NCBI GenBank assembly: GCA_035543115.1
Contig: DATKKF010000142.1
Location: forward strand, 15,876 to 79,875
Direction of reading: 5' to 3'
Origin: RPRB01 sp035543115
GTDB lineage: Bacteria; Myxococcota; Myxococcia; Myxococcales; Myxococcaceae
Length of the DNA stretch: 64,000 nucleotides
Shown: positions 10,279 through 19,661 of the stretch, one piece after another
Position numbering within the stretch: position 1 is the stretch's first letter
Layout of the letters: each line of letters starts with the position of its first letter
The notes under the pieces: model-generated
Seen by the model: the letters and a program-made list of their open reading frames with translations, nothing else
What the model was told of the DNA's origin: nothing
Databases searched by the model: none
Made by a program: the position numbers and the translations under genes

Positions 10279-12285
10279 ATGATCGTCGGTCCAGCGCCAT
10301 CTCTCTCCCTCCTGCTGGCGCTGGTCGCCGGCTGGTTCGCGCTGGGCCTGGCAGGGCTGATCCGTCCGCACCGCGTCCACTTCGTCGGTCGGGTCCTCTT
10401 TCCCCTCGGCGCGCTGATCGCCCTCGGGGTCGCGCTGGTCGGCCTCGGCGCGCTCCGGCCGGACCGGCTGCCGGAGCAGCTGGTCCTCCCCCTCGGGCTC
10501 CCGGACCTCCCCTTCCACCTGCGGCTCGATGCGCTCTCTGGGTTCTTCCTGCTCCTGCTGGGAGCGGCGGGCGCGGGCATCTCGATCTTCGCCGCGGGCT
10601 ACTTCCGCGCCGGGGAAGGGACCGCGCCCGGCCTGCTCTGCCTCCAGTACCACGTCTTCTTCGCCAGCATGGTGCTGGTGGTGGTGGCCAACGACGCCTA
10701 CCTCTTCATGGTGGCGTGGGAGACCATGGCCCTCAGCTCGTACTTCCTGGTCACCACCCAGCACCGCATCCCCGAGATTCGCCGGGCGGGCTTCCTCTAC
10801 CTGCTCATCGCCCACGTCGGGGCGATCGGCATCCTCCTCTGCTTCGGCGTCCTGCAGGGTGGCAGCTGGAAGTTCACCTTCGACGCGATGCGGGGGCCGA
10901 CCCTCTCGCCGACCTGGGCGACCGTGGCCTTTCTCCTGGCCCTGTTCGGATTCGGAGCCAAGGCCGGACTGGTCCCGCTCCACGTGTGGCTGCCCGAGGC
11001 GCACCCCGCCGCGCCCTCGCCGGTCTCGGCGATGATGAGCGGGCTGATGCTCAAGACCGCCGTGTACGGCCTGCTGCGGGTGACCTTCGACCTGCTCCAC
11101 ACCGGAGTCTGGTGGTGGGGGGCGCTGGTCCTCGGAATCGGGCTGTTCACCGCGCTGCTCGGCGTGGTCTTCGCCGCGGTCCAGACCGACATGAAGAGGC
11201 TGCTCGCCTATTCGTCGATCGAGAACATGGGGATGATCTTCTGCGGGATCGGCCTGGCAATCCTCTTCCGGGCCTTCGATCTCCGGCTCTTCGCGGCGCT
11301 GGCGCTGAGCGCCGCGCTGATCCATTCGCTCAACCATGCCTTCTTCAAGAGCCTGCTCTTCCTCGCCACCGGTTCCGTTCTCCATGCGACCGGGGAGCGC
11401 AACCTGGGGAAGCTCGGTGGGCTGATCCACCGGATGCCCTGGGTGGCGGTCTTCGCCCTGATCGGAACACTGGCCATCGCCGGGCTGCCGCCGCTCAACG
11501 GCTTCGTCTCCGAATGGCTCCTGCTCCAGGCCTTCCTGGTGACCCCGCGCATTCCGCATCCCTTCGTCAACATGCTGGTCCCGCTCGGGGCGTCGGCCCT
11601 CGCCCTGACCGCCGCCCTTGCCGGATACGTGATGGTGAAGTTCTACGGGGTGATCTTCCTCGGGCAGCCCCGGGAGCCTTCTCTGGTGAGGGCCCATCCT
11701 CCCGGGCGGCTCCAGCGGCTGGGCCTGGGATGGCTGGCGGCGGGGTGCGTGGCGCTGGGCGTCTTCCCCCATCTGGGTCTCAGGGCGACGACGGAGATCA
11801 CTCGCGGCGCGGTGGGTGAGGCCGTGCGTCCGGGTTCCTGGGCCTTCATCGCCCCGCTGGCCCAGGGACAGGCCTCCTACAGCGGGGTGCTCCTTCTGGC
11901 CGGAATCCTCGCAGTCTTCGCCCTGACCTTCGTCCTCGTCCGGCGCCTCTACCATGGCCGCGTGCGCCGGGCGGCGCCCTGGGACTGCGGCTACCCCTGG
12001 CAGACGCCGCGGATGCAGGACACCGCGGAGGGCTTCGGCCAGCCGATTCGCCACATCTTCGGTTCGGCGTTCCTGATCGAGCGGGAGCTCCCCTCGGCCT
12101 GGGACACCTCCCCGCACTACCGCGTCCACATCGAGGACCGAATCTGGCGCGCGCTCTACGTCCCCCTCGGCCGCGGGGTCCAGCGGCTGGCCGACGCGGT
12201 GGCGATCATCCAGGGAGGGAGGCTGGCCGTGTATCTCCTCTACGCCTTCCTCACCCTGATCGCGCTCCTGGTGTTCGTGCTGTGA
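10279..12285 (+). CDS. hyfB: Hydrogenase-4 HyfB-like / NuoL-like membrane subunit of Ehr complex
   Basis: A 668-residue polytopic protein (about 16 membrane segments) of the NuoL/MrpA/HyfB antiporter-like family. The core motif is LVPLHVWLPEAHPAAPSPVSA followed by MSGLMLKTAVYGLLR, and the charged residues of TM helices 5, 7 and 12 are conserved. It is expected to move H+ or Na+ across the inner membrane. ATG 10279 is chosen; upstream in-frame codons lie in the promoter shared with the divergent regulator. Its last bases overlap the next start (GTGA at 12282). Confidence 0.88.
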   Translation: MIVGPAPSLSLLLALVAGWFALGLAGLIRPHRVHFVGRVLFPLGALIALGVALVGLGALRPDRLPEQLVLPLGLPDLPFHLRLDALSGFFLLLLGAAGAGISIFAAGYFRAGEGTAPGLLCLQYHVFFASMVLVVVANDAYLFMVAWETMALSSYFLVTTQHRIPEIRRAGFLYLLIAHVGAIGILLCFGVLQGGSWKFTFDAMRGPTLSPTWATVAFLLALFGFGAKAGLVPLHVWLPEAHPAAPSPVSAMMSGLMLKTAVYGLLRVTFDLLHTGVWWWGALVLGIGLFTALLGVVFAAVQTDMKRLLAYSSIENMGMIFCGIGLAILFRAFDLRLFAALALSAALIHSLNHAFFKSLLFLATGSVLHATGERNLGKLGGLIHRMPWVAVFALIGTLAIAGLPPLNGFVSEWLLLQAFLVTPRIPHPFVNMLVPLGASALALTAALAGYVMVKFYGVIFLGQPREPSLVRAHPPGRLQRLGLGWLAAGCVALGVFPHLGLRATTEITRGAVGEAVRPGSWAFIAPLAQGQASYSGVLLLAGILAVFALTFVLVRRLYHGRVRRAAPWDCGYPWQTPRMQDTAEGFGQPIRHIFGSAFLIERELPSAWDTSPHYRVHIEDRIWRALYVPLGRGVQRLADAVAIIQGGRLAVYLLYAFLTLIALLVFVL

Positions 12286-13232
12286 CCGCCCTGGCCGTCA
12301 TCCGTCAGGCGGGCGAGGTGGTGCTGGCCACCGCCCTGGCGCCAATCTTCCTCGGGTGGATCGGCCAGTGCCGGGCCTGGCTCCAGAATCGGTCCGCGCC
12401 GCCGCTTCTCCAGCCCTGGCGTCTGCTCCGGAAGCTCTTCTGGAAGGATGCGACGCTCGCCCAGAACGCCTCGCCGCTCTTCCGGATGACTCCGTACGTG
12501 CTGTTTGGAACGATGGTCCTGGCCGCGGCCATCATCCCCTCGGTGGCGATCGATCTCCCCTTCGCCTTCGTGGCCGACGCCATCGCCCTGGTGGGTCTGT
12601 TCGCCACCGCCCGAGTGTTCATCTCGCTCGCGGCGATGGACATCGGCACCGCCTTCGGGTCCCTCGGCGCACGGCGGGAGATGATGATCGGCTTCCTGGC
12701 CGAGCCGGCGCTGCTGATGGTCTTCTTCAACGCCTTCCTGATCTCCGGGAGCACCGCCCTGCCCAGCGTGGTCGAGCGGCTGGCCGCTCCACCCTTCGTC
12801 ATCTATCCGAGCCTGGCCTTCGCCGGCGTGGCCTTCGTGATGGTGCTCCTCGCCGAGAACGCGCGGCTCCCCATCGACAACCCGGCGACCCATCTGGAGC
12901 TGACGATGATCCACGAGGCCATGGTGCTGGAATACTCGGCCCGCCACCTGGCGCTGGTGGAGTGGGCATCGGCGCTCAAGCTCTTCAACTACGCCTGCCT
13001 GGGCTTCGCCCTCTTCGTCCCCTGGGGCTTGGCCACCCGGGGGGCCGGGCCGGGGGCGCTGGGGGTGGCGGTCCTGGCGCTGGTCCTCAAGCTGGGCGCG
13101 GCGGGCGCGGTGCTCGCCCTGGTGGAGACGTTGTCCGCCAAGCTGCGAATCTTTCGTGCCCCCGAGTTCCTGGCGATGGCCTTCCTCCTCGCCGTTCTCG
13201 GCCTCCTGGTTCACCTCATGCTGGGAGCCTGA
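12282..13232 (+). CDS. hyfC: HyfC/HycD-like (NuoH-like) membrane subunit of Ehr complex
   Basis: A 316-residue protein with eight predicted membrane segments, related to NuoH and to formate hydrogenlyase subunit 4. The conserved quinone-site-like loop is seen in LAENARLPIDNPATHLELTMIH. It starts at GTG 12282, overlapping the preceding stop by 4 bp (translational coupling). In this family it joins the membrane arm to the NuoB/NuoD-like peripheral subunits. Confidence 0.88.
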   Translation: MTALAVIRQAGEVVLATALAPIFLGWIGQCRAWLQNRSAPPLLQPWRLLRKLFWKDATLAQNASPLFRMTPYVLFGTMVLAAAIIPSVAIDLPFAFVADAIALVGLFATARVFISLAAMDIGTAFGSLGARREMMIGFLAEPALLMVFFNAFLISGSTALPSVVERLAAPPFVIYPSLAFAGVAFVMVLLAENARLPIDNPATHLELTMIHEAMVLEYSARHLALVEWASALKLFNYACLGFALFVPWGLATRGAGPGALGVAVLALVLKLGAAGAVLALVETLSAKLRIFRAPEFLAMAFLLAVLGLLVHLMLGA

Positions 13233-13234
13233 CC

Positions 13235-13900
13235 GTGCCGCCCCCCAGCCTCACCGCACAGCTTCTCAATCTGTTCGCCGCCGGCCTGCTCCTGATCTCC
13301 TTCGCCATGCTCGCCCAGCGAAGGACGCGGCGACTCATCGTGCTCTTCGGGTTGCAGGGGGCGATCCTGGTCGCCTCCACCACCCTGGTGGCCTACAGCG
13401 CCGGGCTGCGCCATCTCTACTTCTCCGCGGGACTGACGCTGGTCCTGAAGGTGGTCTTCCTGCCCTGGATCCTCCTCCGCCTCGTCGAGGCGCTCGGGGC
13501 GCAGTGGGACACCGAGCCGCTGATCAACATCCCCACCACGATGCTCATCGGCGTGGGGCTGGTCATCTTCGCCTTCGGCCTCGCCCAGCCGATCAGCGCG
13601 CTGGCCACGACCATCACCCGCAACACCCTGGGCATCGCGCTGGCGATGATCCTCCTGGCCTTCGTGATGATGATCACCCGGCGGAAGGCGGTGACCCAGG
13701 TGATGGGATTCCTGGCGATGGAGAACGGGCTGTTCTTCGCCGCGACCAGCGCCACCTACGGGATGCCGATGGTGGTGGAGCTGGGGATCGCCCTCGACGT
13801 CCTGGTGGGCGTCTTCATCCTGGGGATCTTCTTCTTCCAGATCCGGGAGCAGTTCGAGAGCCTCGATCTGCACCACCTCGAGAAGCTCAGGGAGGATTGA
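13235..13900 (+). CDS. hyfE: HyfE-like (NuoK-like) membrane subunit of Ehr complex
   Basis: A 221-residue hydrophobic protein starting at GTG 13235, two bases after the preceding stop. The C-terminal half, with MENGLFFAATSATYGMP and LDVLVGVFILGIFFFQI, is the HyfE/NuoK-like signature, including the buried Glu in the MEN motif used in proton transfer. HyfE proteins have an extra N-terminal membrane region compared with NuoK, and it is present here. Confidence 0.86.
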   Translation: MPPPSLTAQLLNLFAAGLLLISFAMLAQRRTRRLIVLFGLQGAILVASTTLVAYSAGLRHLYFSAGLTLVLKVVFLPWILLRLVEALGAQWDTEPLINIPTTMLIGVGLVIFAFGLAQPISALATTITRNTLGIALAMILLAFVMMITRRKAVTQVMGFLAMENGLFFAATSATYGMPMVVELGIALDVLVGVFILGIFFFQIREQFESLDLHHLEKLRED

Positions 13901-13901
13901 G

Positions 13902-15350
13902 GTGGAGCTGCTCCTGGTCCTCGGGGTTCCCCTGCTCGGCGCTGCGGTCCTGGCGGTGCTCGGCGGTCGGCGCTACGCGGCAGAGCTGAACGCCCTGGCG
14001 AGCCTGGCGACGCTGGCGGCGGCGGCGACGCTCGTCCTCCAGGTCATCCGTCACGGACCGATGCTGGTCTGGCACGAGCAGTTCTTCATCGACCCCTTCA
14101 ACGTCTTCCTGGTGGGGCTGACCGCCTTCGTCGGCTTCACCACCGCGCTCTTCTCGCGCCCCTACATGCGCATCGAGGAGCACAAGGGTCGGATCACCCC
14201 GCGGCGCCTGCGGCTGTACCACAGCATGTACCAGCTCTTCATGGCGGCGATGCTGCTGGCCCTGCTGACCAACAACATGGGGCTGCTCTGGGTGGCGATG
14301 GAGGCGGCGACCCTCTCCACCGTGCTCCTGGTCTCGCTCTACCGCACCCGGGCCAGCCTGGAGGCGGCCTGGAAGTACTTCATCCTCTGCGGGGTGGGGA
14401 TCGCCCAGGCGCTCTTCGGGACCATCCTCCTCTACTTCGCCGCCGAGGGACTCCTGGGCGGGGAAGGAATGACCGCCCTCCTCTGGACCCGTCTCGATGC
14501 CGTGAAGGCCCACCTCGAACCGACGGTGCTGGCCCTGGCCTTCGTGTTCCTCCTGGTGGGCTACGGGACGAAGGTCGGCCTGGCGCCGCTGCACAACTGG
14601 CTGCCCGACGCCCACGCCGAGGGCCCGACTCCGGTCTCGGCGGTGCTCTCGGGCTTGCTGCTCAACGTGGCGCTCTACGCCGTCATCCGGTGCAAGGTGC
14701 TGGTCGAGGGCTCCATTCGTTACCTTCCAGGCCGGATGCTGATGGGCTTCGGGCTGCTCTCGGCGATCCTGGCGGCGTTCTTCCTCTGGCGGCAGCGGGA
14801 CATCAAGCGGCTCTTCGCCTACTCGTCGATCGAGCACATGGGAATCGTGACCTTCGCCTTCGGGATGGGCGGGCCGGTCGCGAACTTCGCGGCGCTCCTT
14901 CACATGACGGTCCACTCGCTCACCAAGTCGGCCATCTTCTTTGCCGCCGGTCACGCCTCACAGACCGCCGGCACCCAGCGGATGGATGGCATTCGCGGTC
15001 TGCTGGTGCTCAGCCCCACCATCGGATGGGGCCTGATGCTGGGGACGCTGGCGATCCTGGGGCTCCCACCGTTCGGCGTCTTCGCCAGCGAGTTCCTGAT
15101 CCTCACCACCGCGATGCGCGATCACCCCTGGGCGACACCGATCCTCCTCGCCGCCCTGGCAGTGGCCTTCGCGGCGATCTTCGGCCGGGTGCAGCCGATG
15201 GTGTTCGGCGAGACGCAAAGTCCGCCCCTGCCTCACTCGCCGGCGCTGCTGCCGGTCTTCGTCCACCTGGCGATGGTCCTCACCCTCGGCGTCTACATGC
15301 CACCGGCTCTGGCCGAGTGGTACCGGCTCGCGGCGCGGTTGATCGGCTGA
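13902..15350 (+). CDS. hyfF: HyfF-like (NuoN/NuoM-like) membrane subunit of Ehr complex
   Basis: A 482-residue antiporter-like subunit with about 14 membrane segments. It contains LAPLHNWLPDAHAEGPTPVS and KRLFAYSSIEHMGIV, typical of HyfF and NuoN. GTG 13902 lies just after the previous stop, with a ribosome site (ggagg) in the end of that gene. It is the second antiporter-like module of the complex beside HyfB, so two ion channels are expected. Confidence 0.88.
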   Translation: MELLLVLGVPLLGAAVLAVLGGRRYAAELNALASLATLAAAATLVLQVIRHGPMLVWHEQFFIDPFNVFLVGLTAFVGFTTALFSRPYMRIEEHKGRITPRRLRLYHSMYQLFMAAMLLALLTNNMGLLWVAMEAATLSTVLLVSLYRTRASLEAAWKYFILCGVGIAQALFGTILLYFAAEGLLGGEGMTALLWTRLDAVKAHLEPTVLALAFVFLLVGYGTKVGLAPLHNWLPDAHAEGPTPVSAVLSGLLLNVALYAVIRCKVLVEGSIRYLPGRMLMGFGLLSAILAAFFLWRQRDIKRLFAYSSIEHMGIVTFAFGMGGPVANFAALLHMTVHSLTKSAIFFAAGHASQTAGTQRMDGIRGLLVLSPTIGWGLMLGTLAILGLPPFGVFASEFLILTTAMRDHPWATPILLAALAVAFAAIFGRVQPMVFGETQSPPLPHSPALLPVFVHLAMVLTLGVYMPPALAEWYRLAARLIG

Positions 15351-15353
15351 TCG

Positions 15354-16898
15354 ATGGTTCCCGCAACCTCAGCGGTGAAGGGAATGCCGCTCCCGGCCAA
15401 CGTCCGGGGCAGGCGCCTCCTCGCTCCCGAGCGCGAGCAGTGGAGCGGGATGGCCGAGTCGATGAAGGCGGGCGGAGCGGGCCTCCTGACCCTGTGGGGC
15501 ACCGACGATCGCGATCGGGACGGGCGCTTCCGGATCCACGCGGCGTATCTGCTGCCGAACGAGGTGGTGCTGGTCGAGCATCCGCTCCCTGCCGGTGCGG
15601 CGACCTACCCCGGTCTGGCGCCGCTGTTTCCGGTGGCGGCGCGGCTCCAGCGTGCCACCGCCGATCTGCTGGGCATCGCCGCCGAGGGTGGGGACGCGCG
15701 AGGATGGCTCCAGCACGGGCGGTGGCCGGAGCAGGCCTTCCCGCTCCGCCGCGACTCGGCTCCGGTCGAACGGGTCGCGGAGTCCGGGCCCTACCCGTTC
15801 GTCTCGGTCTCCGGGGACGGAGTCCACGAGATCCCGGTGGGGCCGGTGCACGCCGGCACGATCGAGCCCGGTCACTTCCGCTTCTCCGTCGTGGGCGAGA
15901 AGGTCCTGCGGCTGGAGGAGCGCCTCGGCTACACCCACAAGGGCGTGGCCAAGCGGTTCGAGCAGCTCTCGCAGCACGAGGGCCACCGGCTCGCCGCCCG
16001 GCTCTCCGGGGACTCGGCCGTCGCCTTCTCCTCGGCGTACTGCGCGGCGCTGGAGGCCATCACCGGCACGGCATTGCCTCCGCGTGCTGCGGCGCTCCGG
16101 GCCCTGGCGCTGGAGCGCGAGCGGATCGCCAATCACCTCGGCGACCTGGGAGCGCTGGGCAACGACGCCGGATTCGCCCTCGGGCTCACCCAGTTCTCCC
16201 GGCTCAAGGAGGACCTGCTCCGGGCCAACGCCGAGGTGCTGGGGGCCCGCTATCTCCTGGATCTGGTGATCCCCGGAGGCGTGGCAACGGACCTCACCGA
16301 GGAGAGGAAGCGCGTCCTCGTCCAGCAGTCTTTCCTGCTGGAAACCGCGGTCCTCGGCTTGCGGTCGCTCTACGACGAGCATCCCGGGCTGCAGGATCGC
16401 TTCCGCGACGCGGGTCGGCTGGACCTGGCTCTGGCGGAGAGGCTCGGCGCGGTGGGGATGGCTGCGCGTGCGTCAGGCATCGCGCGCGACCTCCGGATCG
16501 ACATGCCCTGGCCGCCCTACGACCGGTTGGCTCCGACGCTGGTCGTTCAGACCGCGGGTGACGTGGCCGCGCGGGTTCAGCTGCGATTCGGCGAGGTGGT
16601 GGAGTCGCTCCGACTCTGCCGGGCGATGCTAGAGAAGCTGCCCGACGGCGCGATCCGCATCGAGGTTCCGGTCGCCCCGCCGGATCGCCTGGGGCTCGGG
16701 CTCATCGAGGGCTGGCGCGGTCCTGTGCTGATCGCGCTTCACTCCGGAGAGCAAGGCGCGATCCGGCGCTGCCACGCGCACGATCCCTCGTGGCAGAACT
16801 GGCCGCTCCTGGAACACGTCATCCTGGACAACATCGTCCCGGACTTCCCGCTGATCAACAAGTCGTTCAACCTGTCCTACAGCGGGCACGACGGGTGA
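15354..16898 (+). CDS. hyfG: HyfG/HycE-like large subunit lacking Ni-Fe cysteines (Ehr type)
   Basis: A 514-residue fusion of a NuoC-like domain (about 1-145) and a NuoD/hydrogenase large-subunit-like domain (about 160-514). In true [NiFe] hydrogenases two CxxC motifs hold the metal. Here the first, expected after Arg216, reads SGDS (218-221), and the C-terminal one is replaced in the region ending NKSFNLSYSGHDG, so all four ligands are missing. The fold markers (YTHKGVAKRFEQL, LERERIANHLGDLG) are intact. This matches the Ehr complexes of Geobacter and the Rv0083-Rv0087 cluster of Mycobacterium. H2 turnover is not expected. Confidence 0.88.
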   Translation: MVPATSAVKGMPLPANVRGRRLLAPEREQWSGMAESMKAGGAGLLTLWGTDDRDRDGRFRIHAAYLLPNEVVLVEHPLPAGAATYPGLAPLFPVAARLQRATADLLGIAAEGGDARGWLQHGRWPEQAFPLRRDSAPVERVAESGPYPFVSVSGDGVHEIPVGPVHAGTIEPGHFRFSVVGEKVLRLEERLGYTHKGVAKRFEQLSQHEGHRLAARLSGDSAVAFSSAYCAALEAITGTALPPRAAALRALALERERIANHLGDLGALGNDAGFALGLTQFSRLKEDLLRANAEVLGARYLLDLVIPGGVATDLTEERKRVLVQQSFLLETAVLGLRSLYDEHPGLQDRFRDAGRLDLALAERLGAVGMAARASGIARDLRIDMPWPPYDRLAPTLVVQTAGDVAARVQLRFGEVVESLRLCRAMLEKLPDGAIRIEVPVAPPDRLGLGLIEGWRGPVLIALHSGEQGAIRRCHAHDPSWQNWPLLEHVILDNIVPDFPLINKSFNLSYSGHDG

Positions 16899-16906
16899 GG
16901 TGATCG

Positions 16907-17434
16907 ATGCTCGATCTGTTGATGCGCATGTTTCGCACCGGGTCCTTGACCGAGCCGCTTCCTGCGCCCGCCGAGCTGCCAACCGACGTGCGCGGACTGC
17001 AAACCGAGCTGCTGGCCGTGCTCGGCCGTGCGCTGTGCATCCGGCACGTCGATGCGGGGTCGTGCAACGGGTGCGAGCTGGAGATCCACGCGCTGAACAA
17101 CCCCTACTACAACCTCGAGGGAGCGGGGATCCGCTTCGTGGCCAGTCCCCGGCACGCAGATCTCCTGCTGGTGACCGGGCCGGTCTCGGTGAACATGGAG
17201 GAGGCGCTCCGCCGCACCTACGCTGCCACGCCAGACCCGAAGCTGGTGGTGGCGGTGGGGGACTGCGGCGCGTGCGGTGGCGTCTTCGGCGAGAGCTACG
17301 CCAGCCTGGGAGGCGTGGCCAAGGTAATTCCGGTCGACGTCACGGTCCCGGGGTGCCCGCCCAGCCCGGTGGCGATCCTGCGCGGCATCCTGGCTGCGAC
17401 GCGCAGGGCGTCACCGCGCGTTCAGGGCCTCTAA
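16907..17434 (+). CDS. hyfI: HyfI/NuoB-like [4Fe-4S] small subunit of Ehr complex
   Basis: A 175-residue protein of the NuoB/hydrogenase small-subunit family. The ligands of the proximal cluster are present: CNGCE (Cys53, Cys56), GDCGACGG (Cys120 with Cys123) and PGCPPSP (Cys150). It starts at ATG 16907, 8 bp after the large-subunit stop. No HyfA/HyfH-type ferredoxin subunit and no hyp maturation genes are in the window, so electron entry to the complex is unknown. The intact cluster beside a large subunit without Ni-Fe ligands fits an Ehr complex. Confidence 0.88.
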   Translation: MLDLLMRMFRTGSLTEPLPAPAELPTDVRGLQTELLAVLGRALCIRHVDAGSCNGCELEIHALNNPYYNLEGAGIRFVASPRHADLLLVTGPVSVNMEEALRRTYAATPDPKLVVAVGDCGACGGVFGESYASLGGVAKVIPVDVTVPGCPPSPVAILRGILAATRRASPRVQGL

Positions 17435-17468
17435 CCCCTCGACTGCGGCCGGGCACCGGAAGGCGTCG

Positions 17469-18311
17469 CTAGCGTCGGCCGCTGAAGGAGAAGCGGATCA
17501 CGTACTCGGTCTCGAACGGCTCCCGCTCGAACGTCGCTGGGGCGAACCGGGCACGGGTGAGCTGCTCGATGAACCATCGCCCAGGGGCCGAGTCGGGCCC
17601 CCGGCAGTCGTGAGCCTGCCCGATCGCGGAGACCCAGCAGATGACTTCTCCTTCAGCTCCCATGGATTCCGAGAGGGGTGTCGGAGGGAGCGCGTCGAGC
17701 AAGCGAGGGGCCCGATAGGCCTCGTCGAGGCGGCCGCAGGCGGCAGTCAGGCCGGCGGCGCACGAAGCGCCCAGCAATCGACTGGCCCGGTCCGGGTCGC
17801 GGGTTCCCCCGTCCGTGACCAGAAGCGCGAGCGCCCGAGCCAGACACCCTGAGGCGTCGCTTCCCCTGCAGGCCTCCATCTGTTCGACCGTGAGGGGTGG
17901 ACGCCAGCCTGCCGGACGCTCGGCGGTGGCGGGGACGTCGAAGCGAAAGTTGAAGATGTATGAGATGCGGACGGGCGAGCCGCCGTAGGTTGCTGGAGCG
18001 AACGAGGCGCTCTCCAGCTTGCCGATCACCCAGGAGTCGACCCCGGGGATGGATTCGAAGGCCTGGCACTCCTGGGCCCGGCCCTGCTCGGTGAGGACGC
18101 ATCGGACGGAAAGCGTTCTCGCCCCTGAGAGAGCCGTTTCCTGAGGAGGATACGACCAGTCGATGGGGGTTACCGGATAAGGCTTGGTCATCCCCGCCGG
18201 GAAGCTGGGCGGGGCTTCGGCACCGCGGTGCAGGCATCCGAACGCGAGCGTCGCGACGAGCGCGAACCACCTCCACGACGCGGGAATCCACCTGAATCGC
18301 CAAGCCTGCAT
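17469..18311 (-). CDS. Putative lipoprotein with two TonB-C-like repeats
   Basis: A 280-residue protein starting at ATG 18311; the longer upstream frame is intergenic. The N-terminus has a basic/Trp-rich stretch, a hydrophobic core and Cys in ATLAFGC, an imperfect lipobox. Two similar segments, about 55-125 and 215-280 (ESASFAPATYGGSPVRISYIF and TRARFAPATFEREPFETEYV regions), resemble the C-terminal domain of TonB. Between them is a Cys-containing Sel1-like stretch (ASGCLARA, SCAAGLTAACGRL). Its role is unknown, probably envelope. It is convergent with the Ehr cluster, 34 bp away. Confidence 0.65.
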   Translation of the reverse strand: MQAWRFRWIPASWRWFALVATLAFGCLHRGAEAPPSFPAGMTKPYPVTPIDWSYPPQETALSGARTLSVRCVLTEQGRAQECQAFESIPGVDSWVIGKLESASFAPATYGGSPVRISYIFNFRFDVPATAERPAGWRPPLTVEQMEACRGSDASGCLARALALLVTDGGTRDPDRASRLLGASCAAGLTAACGRLDEAYRAPRLLDALPPTPLSESMGAEGEVICWVSAIGQAHDCRGPDSAPGRWFIEQLTRARFAPATFEREPFETEYVIRFSFSGRR

Positions 18312-18535
18312 CGGCCGACACCCAGTTCGAGCGGCTACCCTACCGCGGACGTGGTGCAATGGGGCAGTTGCTCGCCCCCGCTGGACTATCGAAAGGACGA
18401 CACCACGGCGACCCGCGGACCGCAGGGAGCCTGGGGCGTCCAATTGGCGCGCACGCGCATTGACGCCTTCCCTGCACCCTCGCACGCGGCGAGCGCATGT
18501 CGGGCATCCTCCGCGTAGGATGGCCAGCGCTCGCG

Positions 18536-19657
18536 ATGAACGACGCACGCGCACTCCGACCAAGCTCCTGGCCTCGGTTCGCCGCTGCCTGCGCAGTGTC
18601 GTGGGCGTCTGCGACCGGAGCGGCTCCGGCTCCCTCCCTGGAGGAGATGCGGCGTGAGGTCACCGCAGCGAGCCAGGCCTCGCCTGCTTGGGGCGGACCC
18701 GTCTCGGGGCCAGCAGCCGCACCGAACAAGACCGTCGCGCTGCTGTGCGAGGAGCTGCGGAACGGAGGCATCCTGGGTGTGGCCCGCGGGGTCGAGGAAG
18801 CGGCCCGGGTCATCGGCTGGGCGGTCAAGGTGTTCGACGCCGCGGGAACGGCCGAGGGGCGCGACCGGGCGGCCGCCGACGCCCTCGCCGCCCGGCCGGA
18901 CGCCTTGGTCGTCATCGGCGCCGATGCGCGGGACATGCAGCCCCGGCTGCAGGCATTCGCGGCCCGGAAGATCCCGATCGTTGGCTGGCACGTCGGGCCG
19001 CGCCCCGGCCCGGTGGAGGGCAGCCCGGTCGCCATGAATGTCACGACGGATCCGCTGCAGGTCGCGCGCATCACCGCGATGGCAGCGGTGGTCGGCTCGG
19101 GCGGCAGGGCTGGCGTCGTCGTCTTCACCGACTCCACCTTTGAGATCGCCACGGCCAAGGCACGGGCCATGACCGAGGTCGTCCGCGGCTGTGCGGGCTG
19201 TACCCTGCTGGAGGTGCGCGACACGCCCATCTCCCGCGCCGCCGAGCTCGTGCCCCGGGTGACCCGCGAGTTGCTCGACCGCCACGGACCGCGCTGGACG
19301 CACGCCCTGGCGATCAACGACATCTACTTCGACTATGCCGTGCCCGAGCTCGCCCGTGCCGGACGCGCCGAGGATAGCCTCGCGCTCCTCTCCGCCGGAG
19401 ACGGCAGCCCCGCCGCCTTCATGCGTCTGAAGGCGCGGGTGTTCCAGGTCGCCACCGTGGCCGAGCCGCTCGCCCTGCACGGGTGGCAGCTGGTGGACGA
19501 ACTCAACCGGCTCCTGGCGCACGCCGCGGTGAGTGGATACGTGGTGCCGGTGCACCTCTCGACCCTGCAGAACATCGCCTTCGACGGGGGCGCTCGCCAC
19601 CAGTACGACCCGGACAACGGCTACCGCGACGTGTACCGCCGGATCTGGAAGAGGTGA
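18536..19657 (+). CDS. Periplasmic substrate-binding protein (type I fold)
   Basis: A 373-residue protein starting at ATG 18536 (an alternative start is 39 bp upstream). It has a signal peptide ending near ATGAAPAP, then a sugar-binding-protein-like (LacI/RbsB-type) domain with KTVALLCEELRNGG, DALVVIGAD and the effector-region motif NGYRDVYRRIW. No ABC permease or ATPase gene is next to it. Instead a membrane histidine kinase follows after 4 bp. This suggests a ligand sensor that works with the kinase, as in periplasmic-binding-protein-coupled two-component systems (inference). Confidence 0.75.
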   Translation: MNDARALRPSSWPRFAAACAVSWASATGAAPAPSLEEMRREVTAASQASPAWGGPVSGPAAAPNKTVALLCEELRNGGILGVARGVEEAARVIGWAVKVFDAAGTAEGRDRAAADALAARPDALVVIGADARDMQPRLQAFAARKIPIVGWHVGPRPGPVEGSPVAMNVTTDPLQVARITAMAAVVGSGGRAGVVVFTDSTFEIATAKARAMTEVVRGCAGCTLLEVRDTPISRAAELVPRVTRELLDRHGPRWTHALAINDIYFDYAVPELARAGRAEDSLALLSAGDGSPAAFMRLKARVFQVATVAEPLALHGWQLVDELNRLLAHAAVSGYVVPVHLSTLQNIAFDGGARHQYDPDNGYRDVYRRIWKR

Positions 19658-19661
19658 CGCG

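Noticed and set aside
10192..12129. Long minus-strand frame opposite hyfB
   Set aside because: Very Glu/Gln/Gly/Arg-rich and low-complexity, lying exactly antisense to a conserved membrane protein gene.
15354..17434. Functional [NiFe] hydrogenase
   Set aside because: All four cysteine ligands of the active site are absent in the large subunit and no maturation genes are nearby; called Ehr instead.
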